From Carallia brachiata (lineage: Eukaryota; Streptophyta; Magnoliopsida; Malpighiales; Rhizophoraceae), in assembly GCA_021464245.1 (NCBI GenBank), contig JADCRB010000068.1:13989351-14053350 (forward strand): a DNA stretch of 64,000 bases, written 5' to 3'. The notes beneath the pieces are model-generated. The model worked only from the letters and a program-made list of their open reading frames with translations. It was not told the DNA's origin and did not search any database. Made by a program: the position numbers and the translations under genes. Positions 1 to 11,739 of this stretch are shown piece after piece (the stretch's first letter is position 1; each line of letters begins with the position of its first letter).

Positions 1-536
1 AAAATTGAATAAAACTATATCAAAATTTATTTTGTTCATTCACCAGAACCAAAAGTGAAAATTTTGACAGACAGGTATCATATCAAAACGTCTTTTGAGG
101 AATTGGCAGACTGGGGCATTTTTCAAAGAACAATGGGCAGGTTGGATTTGGAACTAAAGAATTAGTGATACTTCTTTTCTTAATAAAAAATATAAATTTA
201 CCAATTTTTTTTTTGAAAATTGAGAAAAATAATTTTGATAAACTCAAGAAAAATAATTTTGATGGGTTTAAAAAACAATAACCTTTCTTTCTTAAACTTT
301 TTTTCCGTCCTAAAAATATTTGCAAATACAAACCCCTTATTATTATTATTTTTTTTAATTTTTCTCCCACTCCCTCTATTTTCTTCCCTCCTAGCGGCAC
401 ACTGGTACGGAAAGGAAAGAAATAGAGAAAGCGTTGGCGGCATAAATAAACTGAAGACCGGCGAGCTAACAGCCAATTCCATCCCATTGGAGAAACGCAG
501 AAACAGAGACAACAAAACCACAAAGAACAGCGGACG
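1..536. other. Upstream region of the AAA ATPase gene
   Basis: AT-rich DNA with long T and A runs (around 206 and 350) and no coding pattern that I believe. The last 100-150 bases before the start at 537 become mixed in composition and probably hold the promoter and 5' UTR of the AAA ATPase. I see no convincing TATA box position. Confidence 0.4.
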
Positions 537-3500
537 ATGCCGGTTTTCGAGCGGGTAGCGGGAGCGGTTCGGCTGTGGCGCCGCGCGGTCGCATCATCAT
601 ATCCCAGAACCCTAAACCCTTCGCTCCCGACTTCACCTCCTATCCCTCCCCACCGTCTCCTCTACCGTAAGCAGTGGTTTTATTCATCAACATTGAATTC
701 AGCTTATTGGTGTATTTATTTGTTTAGTTATTTGTTGATGATCATCGCACTGCTAGCAGCTCGGCATTTTGCAAGCAAGTTTGTATTTATTTATTTATTC
801 TGTGTCATTGGTATCATGGGAAAATGTATGTAGGCCGCCTTCTTGCTTGTAATTCATCGGAAATTCAGGGGCCGCGACTGGTCTCTGACTCTGATTTTGG
901 TGGGTCATACGCCGTGTTGCCAGCAGCTTTATTAGCAAGTGCTGGTTTGTTCGGGGTAGGAATGATTCAAGTATCCTATGCAGATGCCTCCACTGAGCAC
1001 GAGGTTTGCACTATCCATTCCTTCCCACACTAGTCTTAGCTTGTCTTCGACACCCCTTTTTCTTATCATCGCCGCACTTAAAAAGAGAAAAAGGAAAAAG
1101 GAAATTTTGGATTTGGAGGCAGTTTGTGATTATTGCTCTTACAATGTTTTGTAAGGACTTGCATTCTGAGAAATAGAAGCTGAATGAATGTGTGCAATCT
1201 GCAGGCTCCTGTCGACCCTCCTTTGCCATCTCCCCGGCCTTCTTCAAGTTATGCAGACCTAGAAGAGATTGCCAAAAAAGAACGGCAGCGGATTGAAGAG
1301 CTGCTCAATAGTAAAGGAATCAGATATGGTTCTTATCCCCGGTTCACTGTTGCTGTCAAGGGCCAAAAGGTTGTTGTAGTTAGTCCATTGTTCATTTGAA
1401 AGGCCTGCATCCATTATATGTGTGTTAGTTTCCTTTTCATGTTTATTTGCTCGGGGCAAATTTAGCAGCACCACTAAAATAATTTTAACGTGATTGTAAT
1501 GTACGGTGCTTTATAGGTCACAGTCAAATTTCAAGTTCCTCCAGGGTGTGATGTTCCACAATTGATTGCAAATCTTGTTGCAAATCTTGGAATGAAAATT
1601 GATGAGCGTAATGGTGGTTCAGACATGCTATTACGTGCTTGGGATAGGTAAAACAAATCATTCCTTTCCATGTCTTCTGACTTGTCCTTATATTATTTGA
1701 TCTTCAAAAATGATTTTTTGACTAGTCATTCGGTGCTTAATCATACTAATTGTCTGTTTCTTGTTCACACGATTCAGTGCAGTTGCTTGGCAATTGACAC
1801 TTACTTGTCCAGAAAAACAAAAGGACCAAAGTGTAGATAATGGGAATTCAACTGCCATGAGTACAACAGATGGAGATCTCTGCATTCTCTTATTTCGCTC
1901 CCTCATCAGCTCAGATAAACCAGTTAGTTCATTTGCGAAAATTGAATCCTCTTTGGTGTTTTTAGAAGATTATCCCACATCTCAAGCCTTGCAGAATATG
2001 AGTGTTCCACATGAATACGCTGCAGGAAATTGAGTTTATGAAGCATGGGAGCTTGAGCACCTCTGAGCTTGATGCTTTGGTGTCTCTTTTACAATTAGCT
2101 GGTGCAGCAACAAAGACCATGGAAAGAAAATCAGGGAGTGATTCTTTGCATAAGTCACTACCGGACAAATCGGTTGCCAATCTAGAGTCCATGGGAGTAA
2201 GAGTATATGGACTTGATGAACCCTTTTTGGGTCCTTCAAATGGTGAGATATCATGGGACAATATTGCTGGATATGATCAGCAAAAACGGTATGCGACACA
2301 TGAGTGTCAGTTGCTCACTCACACTCTCTTATTTGTGTTGCAGTCAAATTTAGTTCAATTTAATGTCTGCATATCAATTTGTGGTAGAATTACAATACTT
2401 GTTATGTAATTAATTTTTAACAAGCTGAATACATGGGATAAGTTTTCTCTTCACAAACTTGACTACACAAAAGCTTTTGAGGGATTAGCACAGACGCCTA
2501 CTTGTTCAACAGGAGTTAAAATTTTAAGTGCTGAGATCTCATCTTAAAGTTTTATTTGAGCTAAGAATTGATTACCGCATTTTCACTTAAAAGGTTTCGT
2601 GTAATTTTGTTGATTATAGAATTACTAGCGCAACTAAAGTCACACGGATTGAATTTCTCATCATTACCTTACCATTTTTTGAGATCCTGTATGTAGTTCT
2701 CGGCAATCAAACTTATCAAATTCTATTTTCTTTAATCTGTGGAGACACAAAACATATTAGGGACGTTCTTTTCAGTTTGTTGTGTGCTCTGTGTATGATA
2801 TTGCATGCATGATGGTAACTTTAATAAATGCAGAGTGTATTTCTGCACATCAAATATGTTCAAGTATTTAGATGATCCATACACTTTTGTCTGTGATTGT
2901 GTATAATTGCTTCTCTTTTGTTGCTATTTCAGAGAAATTGAAGATACAGTCTTATTGGCTCTTCATAGTCCCGATGTATATGATGATATTGCCCGTGGGA
3001 CACGTCGTAAGTTTGAGTCAAATAGACCCCGAGCTGTACTTTTTGAAGGTCCACCAGGTTCATCTTCTAACCCTAATTTTTATTATACTGTTTCATGCCT
3101 ATTTACTTTTGACTTCATATGAATTTGTTTGCTGTCTCTTTTATGTTTTTTTACCTTGCTGTTGAAAGGTATCAGTGATGTACAAGCCCCTTACTCAATG
3201 ACTTTTACTGATTGGTTTGGAGTTTCAATTGCCCAAGCAATTTGTTTCGCTGAAAAGTGAATATCTTTGGTGAACTAAGATCTCTGCTTTCTATTGCTTG
3301 GGCAAGCTTCGACAACAACAATAAAAAATTAGCCCCAACTTTAATTGAGTTGGCTAATTGCTTGTGTGAGCTTACTTACAATAAATGTTGTATCAGGTAC
3401 AGGGAAGACATCTTGTGCACGTGTTATTGCTAATCAAGCGGTAAGCCTCAAGCTTCCGCAACAAGTCCAAGAGCTTTCATCTTAATTGCTCTCTCTCTCT

Positions 3501-5982
3501 CTCTCTCTCTCACACGCACACACACAAAATTTAAAAATTGAGTTGTTCAGAATGTCATCTGTATTCTACTCAGAATTGTGTTTTGTAGTTTAAATCAACA
3601 TATAATGATGGGTAATTGCAATTTTTGGTTCGGCAAACAAATACGCCAAGCCTTCTTCTCGCTCTCTTAGTTGCCTAAATTAAGGGATATTTGTCCTTGT
3701 ATTGGTATTACGGTCCTATTCTTTCTAGGGGCTTTTGAGTCAAGCGAATACCATTATTGATGTTGCTTTAAACATAACAACTTCCTGAATAATCTTGGCT
3801 GTTATAAACTATTAAAAACATCCTCGAATAACCACGCCACTCTTGGATCCTTGGGTTGTCATTCTAAGCCTTTTCTATCTAGCATTTGGACGTAATTAAG
3901 GTGGGAATCGTTGCTGTTTAAAAAAAAGAAGAAATTGTAGCTGCCCAATCCATAAGGGCTGCCTAGAATGAGCGTGAGAGCATTACAAATGGCATCCGCA
4001 TGTTGCCGCAATGGTTGAAGGCTTGCTTTACTTGTTGATATGTCAATTTAGTTTAGTAAGTTGAGCATGCATTGTGAAATTTCAACAAAGCAAATGCAAG
4101 CTCAGGGATAAACTAAATTGGGCACATTTGTAGTTTCTTCATAATTGAGTGAAATATTTCCGGTTAGCATTTGTTTCTGGCAGTCTTTTTCAAAAAAAAA
4201 AAAAAAGGCATCTTGACACTTTTTTTTGACAGGGTGTTCCGTTGTTATATGTTCCACTTGAGGTTGTTATGTCAAAATACTATGGAGAAAGTGAACGCTT
4301 GCTAGGAAAAGTTTTTTCCCTGGCAAATGAACTCCCTAATGGTGCTATCATATTTCTAGACGAGGTAAGAGATGTAAATGATGTGCACTTGAAGGTGTCT
4401 TCCCAATTCTTTCTCTTGTAGTCGGATGCTTTTCTTATGCTTCGTTTGCAATAAACGGTATACAAGCCATTTAGTCTTCTGGTTTCCTCGCTTTTTTATT
4501 AACAGGTTGATTCTTTTGCTGTTGCTCGTGACAGCGAAATGCATGAAGCCACACGAAGAATTTTGTCAGTTTTATTGCGACAGGTGAAGCAATGTTTCAT
4601 TTGGAATTATGCTGCAAAATGTGATTACTTTTTGTTGTGCTAAACTGAAAAATAATGACTCTGCTTATGCATTCCTTTGTATTGAGGAGTTTCCTATTGC
4701 TTCTTGTTGTTAGAACCTATATGGTCAAGGTCTCTTGGTGAAAGAGTTTGCGCTCTGTAGCTTATTCAAGTTTTGACATGGCATTATTTATAAGGCATTT
4801 GAAACCTCTATGCTACGCGTTCGTATTTAACTAGTCATGGATTCTTACACTTATTCTAAACTCCGGTCTGATTGGTGCAATTAGAATCTGTATTTTTTTT
4901 ATCCACTTTACATTGCCTGAGAAATGGAAAGGTTACTTCATTGTTCCATGACCTGGGAATAAGAGCTTTTGTAGACAGGTCCAACAAAAGCTTTGCTGCT
5001 GTCCCTGACAAATTACGACTTTTCTCTTGCAGATTGATGGATTTGAACAGGACAAGAAAGTGGTTGTTATTGCTGCAACAAATAGAAAACAAGACCTTGA
5101 TCCTGCGTTAATCAGGTATGCGATTCAAACTGACCATGTGAGGATGTCTCTCGGGCGGAACTGTTGTAAATTCGTGCTTTATCTGTATTTTCAGCCGATT
5201 TGATTTAATGATCACCTTTGGTCTGCCTGATTGGCTGAATCGCAAGGAAATAGCTGCCCAGTATGCAAAGCACTTGACACAATCTGAATTAGAAGAATTT
5301 GCCAAGACCATGGAAGAGTAAGTTTGGCAAAAGTCATTGATTGTCTTAGCTAAACAATCCTTTGCAAAACTTGCATCTGCTCGTTATTTGGTGAATGATG
5401 TTGCTGAAACACCCATTGATTTCAATCTCTGAAGTTAAACCAAATTTAGTTCATTTGGAGAGTTCATGTGTTCCAGTTGATATTGGTGTGTGTTTCATTC
5501 CGCAAAATCCAAGGACATGGATTGCTAACTTGAGTTTGTTTTTTTAGCAATGAATAGGACCTTTTCTTCTTCTATGAGATTATCACTGATGTAGGACGGC
5601 AATGTAGGACGGCAATGTCGTTATCAAATTTCTTACTTATTATGTGTACTTCTTTCTCACGCTACTCAGAATGTCTGGGAGGGATATTAGAGACGTATGT
5701 CAACAAGCAGAACGTTCCTGGGCATCAAAGGTAATTATCCCTTGGTTTCTTGATTGATTTTCTTGTTTGATTCTCTTATGGCAGTTTACCTGTTGTTATG
5801 CATGGGATTGACAGATAATTCGAGGGCAGGCAGCTAAAGGTGAAGAACGAGCAAGCCTTCCACCATTGCCCGAATATATTGAGTGCGCTATAAAAAGGCG
5901 GAGGGCCCTAATGAGTGTTGCAGATGAAAGAGTGCAAGGTTTTAATCCAAGCACGAAGAGACCTCAGTTAGATTTTATGTGA
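537..5982 (+). CDS. Organelle-type AAA ATPase, 14 exons, 605 codons
   Basis: Exons read from GT/AG junctions with phase kept throughout: 537-666, 834-1003, 1205-1369, 1517-1647, 1778-1922, 2026-2288, 2933-3057, 3397-3440, 4233-4364, 4506-4583, 5033-5115, 5195-5317, 5670-5730, 5815-5982 (TGA). The total is 1818 nt. The first 43 residues are rich in Arg, Ala and Ser with no acidic residue after position 5, like a mitochondrial (or plastid) presequence. A hydrophobic segment lies at about residues 70-88. The AAA module follows: Walker A GPPGTGKT (about 374-381, split across exons 7/8), Walker B FLDE (to 435), sensor-1 AATNR (475-479) and the SRFD arginine-finger region (489-492). The C-terminal helical lid ends in basic KRRR and TKRP patches. 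It resembles the Arabidopsis AAA protein At4g04180 in length and layout (from memory). An ATP-driven unfoldase or remodeller at an organelle membrane is inferred; the substrate is unknown. Confidence 0.9.
3487..3511. repeat. (CT)n microsatellite in AAA intron 8
   Basis: Uninterrupted CT dinucleotide run inside the 792-base intron 8 of the AAA ATPase, followed directly by a short CA run. No functional signal is apparent. Confidence 0.85.
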
Positions 5983-6830
5983 AGTAAAATGTTGACACAG
6001 GAGGATTACATATGCTAGATGGGTAGTTGCTGCGCATATGGATAGAGGAATTGTTTGAAAGATCTAGCTATAATGTCTTAAATAGCAAAAGCAGCATGAT
6101 TGAGTTAGTAGCGCATTGATTTTGTACATGTTTAAATAATATATAATCAACAGTCTTTGTGCAAGCTCTTTGAAGATCGTCACAAGCAGTTTATACATAC
6201 CACACACAGATATCCATTTATCCTTGCTGATTTAGCTAATAGAAATGTTCCAATAATCATTTATATTGTTATATATAATGAAAGAGAAAACAAGAGTAAA
6301 AAGAGAAGGCTGGAGACAAGAGCTCGAGTGCCAATGTAGGGATTCAGGTACAGAATAACAGATTACATGGAAGCAATAAGCTCAGGACCTACCACACTTG
6401 AGGCGGTGGCTTGAATAATGATTTGGCACTCGTTTGATGCAGTTAATTTAGATTCGAATTCTAACGCCCATATTCGAATTCTAACGCTCATGTTTTCCTT
6501 TAACTAATGTCGTTTAAGAGCTTTTACCCCTTAGTTGGGCTTGAAAATATGATCCGAACGCAATGTCTGATTTTAGATTTGACAATTCTCAAGTGAGTTG
6601 TGATAATATTACGCTCGAATTTGTCAATACTTGAGTTGTGAGTCTTTAATGAGGTGCTCAAATGAGTGATTACTGTTATTCTATATCATAAGTATAATTA
6701 TCAATATATCTACAATATATATTTTTTAATCTATGAAAGGCCCCCGTAGGAAAGCTCCGTCCCTGCATTGAATTCATTTCAAACAAGAGGCAAAAACTTG
6801 AATTAACCGGCGTCACTTAAAATAAGATAA
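5983..6830. other. 3' UTR of the AAA gene and intergenic DNA
   Basis: The first 150-200 bases should be the 3' UTR of the AAA gene, since composition stays mixed to about 6150. Beyond that the DNA is AT-rich, with a short tandem motif at 6455-6500 (a TTCGAATTCTAACG element twice). No gene is seen. Confidence 0.4.
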
Positions 6831-7230
6831 CTATGAACCCAAAGCAATGATGGCGCTAGCAGAGATGGATGATCCATCTAGGTCGTCCTCAACTATCTTC
6901 CTCTTTGTACAACAACTACTACTGGCACTACCACTGCGCCTTCCCTTATTTTTCCTAGCAGCAAACAACGACCGAGTCAATGCCGTGCTTCCATTGAGCT
7001 GATGACTTGAAACCCTGCCACCTCAATTCTGGCCATCGACTCGCAGAAGCCTTGCAAATTGGCAGCCAAAGTCGGCCAGGTGGTTTTCGTAGTTAACAGA
7101 ACTCCTCCTTGATGGGCTGTTAGAATCACTAGCTGCTGCCCGTGGTCGTTGGAGGAAGGATCTTCTGACTATGAGGGTTGCTCTAAAGATAGCATTCCGG
7201 CATCGCAGGCGTGCTGGAGGCGGTTCTCTC
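6831..7230 (-). pseudogene. Unrecognised coding remnant, GC-richer, one in-frame stop
   Basis: On the minus strand one frame runs from about 7230 to a TAG at 6831-6833 with a single TGA in the middle (near 7025). Its composition is clearly richer in G+C than its surroundings. The upstream half is rich in Arg and Ser (FRATLIVRRSF, SPSRRSSVNY), and the downstream half reads FAARKNKGRRSGSAS, CCTKRKIVEDDLDG and ends in SASAIIALGS. The basic and Ser-rich content would suit a nuclear protein, but I do not recognise the family. The internal stop and the lack of a clear start suggest a decayed gene end or captured fragment. Confidence 0.3.
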
Positions 7231-7360
7231 TCTTTCTCTCTCTCCCTGTCGTCGTCCTTGGAAGGGTGGCTCTGATTCTACTTTTCCCATTTCCTTCCTA
7301 TCTGTCCTATGGGCGATGAGCGAGGGAATACAATACAGGCGATTCTATAAACAAATTAGA

Positions 7361-7992
7361 GTTAAATACATTAAAGCTCTAACTATTTAATTATTTTACA
7401 TTTTACTCTTTTAATTTTAATTAAAGTATTAAACTTTTTTATAGTTATCGATTTTTTTAATTTACCTTTTTGGCCAATTAATATATTAACTTCTTAATTT
7501 AATTTAATTTTCTTTTCTTTTTAATATATTTGGTACAAATTGTGATATTAATTCAGGATGAATAAGATTATTCTAATAGAAATTAGCTAAAAATATGTCG
7601 TTTTATAATCATTAACTTTTATTTCTTGATCAAAATTATAAAAATATGTAATATATTTCTCAAATTAAATTTTGGTGTATACTTAAGTTGTATTTCACAC
7701 CGTCTTTGTTTTTTTTTTTTTTTTGGTTTGAAGTGTTTGAAACAACATGTATGCTCAACTACTATGTGAAATATAATGTATTTTTCATGATCTCAAAACA
7801 ACGTAGTACTAGCCAGCCAATTTTAGTTAACAGATATAACAAATTGCTAGCAATGGGTAAATTACAAAAATTGAAAATCACAAAAGGTTTAATACTTAAA
7901 TTAAAATTATAGAGAGATAAAATGCAAAGTAATCAAACTACAAAAAGTAAAATATAAAACAATCAAACTATAGAGTTTTTAATGCACTTAAC
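7361..7992. mobile_element. Foldback/MITE-like element, family 1
   Basis: The left end (GTTAAATACATTAAAG...) is answered at the right end by its inverted, diverged counterpart (...TTTTTAATGCACTTAAC). Over about 90-100 bases both sides carry reverse-complementary tracts of the kind ACTATTTAATTATTTTACATTTTACTC. The core is AT-rich with no ORF. A second member lies at 25275-25820. The target-site duplication is not clear. Confidence 0.55.
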
Positions 7993-8614
7993 CGAATAAA
8001 AAGAAACCTTTTTGATGCTTTGATTATTCAGAATGAAAATTATATCCCTACCATCACTAGCAAAACATCAAAAGACATAATTTCGAAAATATATACTCTA
8101 TAAATATTTTGTTATACATGTCATACATTTTTGTTTATTTATAAAAATAAACTGATACTTTTCTCTCACCCACACTGGCCAATTTCATTTTCACTTTTAT
8201 TAGTTTATTTAATAAATTCAATAAAATTATATTATAATATTTAATAGGAACATCATGAAAGCTATCACATTAAAAAATGATAACAAAAATATCATTGTTG
8301 ATTTCTCTTTCACATGAACCAACCAATCAATATTTAATTGCAACAGCATTTATCACAACTGCATGCTAGGAAATTGAAGACAAACCAATCAATATTTAGT
8401 TGCCTTATTGATTGTTTAATTCCTATCGTCTATAAGATTTATGTGCTCGTCAATGTCCAAGCATTGCCTTCGCCCGTGGGAGTTATTTGGATTGACTACA
8501 ATCCTCAAGTCTGGTACAAAATTTAATGTTTGCGAGAGAGATTGTGGTGCAACAGTGGGGTAGAGAGGGGGAGAAAGAGGGAGTTTGATTGATGGAGGAG
8601 TCAGGCATGTCAAT
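7993..8614. other. AT-rich intergenic DNA
   Basis: No coding pattern or repeat that I can name. The CCAATCAATATTTA(A/G)TTG motif occurs twice at about 8322 and 8386. The end of this stretch leads into the duplicated O-fucosyltransferase segment. Confidence 0.3.
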
Positions 8615-8943
8615 GCATGATGATCTTATACCTTCTATAGCTGGCAGCACTGGAGGACTTCATAGCTTGTACTGCTGCTGATGCATTCGCCATGACGGAC
8701 TCAGGGAGAGTCAGTCGTCATCTTTGGTTTCTGGTTACCGAATGTACTATGGCGGTAGCGGGATGTCAACAATACGGCCAAACAAAAGCCATCTTCGTCG
8801 AAAACAATACAATAGGATGGAAAGTGTTTGAGCAGAGAATTAGGAAGGCAGTTAGAGAAACTAAACATGTATTTGGGGGACCTAAGGCTAGGAGCGTGTA
8901 CCGTTATCCACGGTGTAAAGAGTGTATGTGCCATATGCCGTAA
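8615..8943 (+). pseudogene. Duplicated last exon of the O-fucosyltransferase gene
   Basis: The exon-like part 8641-8943 matches the last exon of the O-fucosyltransferase gene at 54994-55302 (minus strand). The end of its intron is conserved too (ATGATCTTATA and the TAG acceptor at 8638-8640). The frame starts LAALEDFIACTAADAFAMTD and ends with the shared RSVYRYPRC-ECMCH tail and TAA. Relative to the intact gene it has an extra GAG codon near the start, a 2-base insertion after MTDSG and a later 11-base loss that restores the frame, so about 35 internal residues differ. No upstream exons lie nearby, so this is an orphan exon and not an independent gene. Confidence 0.85.
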
Positions 8944-9465
8944 ATAATTTGCTTTTTTGGCATTCTAGTATGCAATATTGTTTATTGGTTCATTTGTTGT
9001 AAGTTAAGCTGGCCGAGTCAAGCGTATTTACCGTGATACTATTTGGAATGCCCGTTGCACCTTAATTATAGTGATTCATTGTGTCTCCCATCTTCTATAA
9101 CTACTAACAATTGACGATAGCTCACAATATGCTGTTCTCTTTTCGTCCTCTAAGGACAATTCCAATGTACGAAACTTTCCAAACTCTGGAATTTGGGGAA
9201 ATAATAGATGTAATGTAATCTCTTCTTTCTGGCGACTGATGATTATTAACTAGTTGCTTGATATTGAAAAAACAGGGCTATCCATTACAAAGTATGGGCG
9301 GTGGCACTAAATCAGGTCATCAGCAATACCACTACTTATATTTTTCTTAAAAACCCTTTTCCTGTTTGATTAAAAAGTTCAAAATCGTATTGTCCAAATA
9401 AAAAAAAGGTTCATTATCGTTGACTAACGTAAAATATATTTTTGTGGGTTTTAAATCAGGATATA
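8944..9465. repeat. Duplicated 3' flank of O-fucosyltransferase and subtilase tail
   Basis: This segment continues the homology to the DNA just beyond the O-fucosyltransferase stop (54993 down to about 54770, inverted) and also matches 14487-15020 directly. Shared stretches include the TTTGGCATT(C/T)TAGTATGCAA start and TTTTTGTGGGTTTTAAAT near its end. In the third copy that last motif lies across the subtilase stop codon, so the right end here retains a few bases of a subtilase 3' end. Confidence 0.75.
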
Positions 9466-10489
9466 CAAATCGGCAAATCCTGGTTTAATTTTATTCAAAT
9501 TTTAATTTTGAGTTTTTAATTTTCTTTTTACTTACAAGGCAACCAAACCAAAACAACTTGGGTTATTATTCCATCTTTATGGGATGTGAGTAGTGCCGAG
9601 TAGTTCGGTAATCGGCTCTCATCTTGATGGATTTTCACTTGGGGTTTGTTCCCCTCTGACGACATCGTTTAGTTGCTGCTTCTGGACTGGACTAATTGTG
9701 GGCTTGGGCCACCATATCATGTTTTTAAACAGACATTTTTAATTGTAATCAGTTGAATGTGCATGAATCAAGATCTAATTCGAGATTTCCCCCCCCCCCC
9801 CCCGCCAATAAAAAAAAAGGGAAAAAGTTGGTTGCCAAATAAATTTTTCCTACTCTGTCCATACGTATTTTTTTTTGTGCAACTATTACCGTTTTTTGTG
9901 CAACCACAACAATAAAAAGTGATACAAAAAGTATTACTATTTTTTCGTTTCACATTTATTCCTTATGGTTGCACAAAACATACTCGTGGTTGCACAAAAA
10001 AAACTCATGTGAACGTAGTAGGAAAAATTCGTTTGCCCATGTAATGAAACCCAAAAAAAAAATACATTCAAGAAACAAAGTAGGAATTCGTTTATTTCAT
10101 TCTGTAGAAGCGGTAGCCTACCCTGAAGACCGAATAAAAAAAAAAAAAGATCGAATTGGAGATGCTTAGTGGAGACCAATATATATATATATATATATTC
10201 TCATTTTAAAAAGGGTGATACCAAACAAAGAAATTGAAAGGTTTAATTTGAATTAAATTGAATTTCATGAAGTTTGTTCATTCCAAACAAAATCTAAACC
10301 TTCAAAATGAACTGTTTTTTTATTCAAATTAGAGTATTTCAACCAAAAAAAAAAAAAAATGACAAACATAGATAGAGAGAGAGAGAGAGATGATTAACTA
10401 AAATTTTATTTTATTGACAATCTATAAGCAAACCAGAGTACATGATATTAACAACCTATAACCTATTGCTTAATAATAATACTAAGAAT
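9466..10489. repeat. Intergenic DNA shared with 28.6-29.5 kb
   Basis: Two parts match 28615-29450 in the same orientation. 9535-9760 carries GACGACATCGTTTAGTTGCTG and GGGCTTGGGCCACCATA like 28780-28860. 10200-10450 carries TTTGAATTAAATTGAATTTCATGAA, a GA run and TAAC(T)AAA(A/G)TTTTATTTTATT like 29250-29425. A run of 15 C lies at 9789-9803. AT and GA microsatellites occur at about 10178-10198 and 10372-10390. No gene. Confidence 0.65.
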
Positions 10490-10725
10490 TAGTAAGTAGC
10501 GTCATCCAAGTGGAACTGGAACTACTCTCTATCCCATATACAATAAAAAGACTACTCTAAAAAAACACCATGGCGTGGCCTCGCACACAAACTGTATCTT
10601 GCCGTAAGATTGAACACACTTGAGAAGGAGACTCAAGAAATATATGGAAGCCCCACTCTAAAGAAGAAGCAAAGCCTGCCATCCAATCTACCACCATGTT
10701 GCCTTCCCGGTGGAATTAATATATA

Positions 10726-10918
10726 ATGGAAGAAGAATATGGGTGGGGTTGTGGTTCAACGCTGGCTCTTTTTGCAGTCGCTGCTGTTTTTTTTTTGGTT
10801 CCATTGGTGATGGGCTCCCTGTAACCACCTTCTGCTTTGGAGTTGCTTATGTTCCCATTGATTTTGGGGGCAATTCTCTACTTTCTTCATCAGCCTCCTC
10901 CGAATTTGAGTGACAGTA
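10726..10918 (+). pseudogene. Family A small membrane protein, copy 1, in-frame stop
   Basis: An ATG at 10726 opens MEEEYGWGCGSTLALFAVAA, then a hydrophobic segment to VMGSL. A TAA at 10822-10824 interrupts the frame, after which the same frame continues PPSALELLMFPLILGAILYF and ends near QPPPNLSD. The product would be about 60-65 residues with two short hydrophobic segments. It aligns end to end with the intact copy at 29600-29779. A single nonsense change in an otherwise preserved frame suggests recent loss. The family is present in other dicots as unnamed small membrane proteins (recollection); function unknown. Confidence 0.6.
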
Positions 10919-11126
10919 TGAAATTTCTACATCTCCTTTACAACCTCCGCCGAGGAGGTCTCCACATTTTTTTAGTTTCTTAGCGTCCTCCAATGGAAGA
11001 CTGGATTGCACTAGATACCGATAGTGCTGCTAAGGGCTTATCATCCTTGGCTTTTGCTGGTATTGGTATTCTAGGTACTGGTGATCTGCTCCTTAAACCA
11101 TCCTCCAAAAATTTAATTAACTGTCA

Positions 11127-11314
11127 CTAACACTCAGAAGAGGCTCCATGGAGAAAGTAGAGAATTGCCCCCAAAATCAGAGGGAAGATAAGCAACGCGA
11201 AAACAGAAGGTGGTTGCGAGAGCCCATCACGAATGGAGCCAACAAAAGAACAGCAGCGGCGACCGCCAAAAGTGCCAGAGTTGAACCGCCACCCCACCCA
11301 TAATCTTCTTCCAT
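11127..11314 (-). pseudogene. Family A small membrane protein, copy 2, frameshifted
   Basis: On the minus strand ATG at 11314 opens MEEDYGWGGGSTLALLAVAAAV and runs to APFVMGS. One base is missing after GGCTCT, so the second half (QPPSVFALLIFPLILGAILY ... ASSEC, TAG at 11127-11129) lies in another frame. Copies 1 and 2 face away from a shared 200-base spacer (10919-11126), an arrangement repeated in inverted form at 53998-54513. The single-base break could also be an assembly error; otherwise this copy would be intact. Confidence 0.6.
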
Positions 11315-11527
11315 ATGATATTAATTCTACTCCTATGGGTAGTTTCTTCTCACAAATTCTGTTGTAAGAAGGGAGACAGACAGTGATCGTCACTACGGCT
11401 ATATATAGCAATAGCTATGTATATAATATATATATTAATTAACCACCCCCATCAATCATCCTTCCTAGCCCAAAGCACCAGATCAGCACCATGAGGCTTG
11501 CTCATCCGTAAGTTTCTTCATCCGTAG

Positions 11528-11641
11528 GACCTGAGTCCTTGCGCAAGACCTTCGTGGTCTGTAGTCTTCTTCTTAGGTAGCGTTTTCCTGCTCTTGGTCC
11601 GGATGGCGCTGTTTCCTATAATCAAGAACGAAATCGAGTGA
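11528..11641 (+). pseudogene. Family B small membrane protein, C-terminal fragment
   Basis: The open frame reads DLSPCARPSWSVVFFLGSVF, then a second hydrophobic stretch and KNEIE before TGA at 11639-11641. It matches the C-terminal half of the family B frame at 34202-34402 (DLTPCPRPSRSLIGGVFFL) and the fragment at 53317-53394. The N-terminal half is not recognisable upstream, where an ATG at 11491 is followed by a stop within five codons. Confidence 0.55.
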
Positions 11642-11739
11642 GGTCCGAATGAATCAGTATTTCTGATATAGTATATATAATATGCTAGAATTTGATCTCC
11701 CTTGTTGCTTAGAAATTTGATCTCCCTTTGTCTTCTGTT

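Noticed and set aside
83..523. Minus-strand open frame of 146 codons at the left edge
   Set aside because: It is a product of poly-T/A runs (Phe/Lys-rich) upstream of the AAA gene.
8692..8943. Open frame of 83 codons as an independent small gene
   Set aside because: It is the tail of the O-fucosyltransferase last exon, duplicated without the rest of the gene; the ATG is an internal Met.
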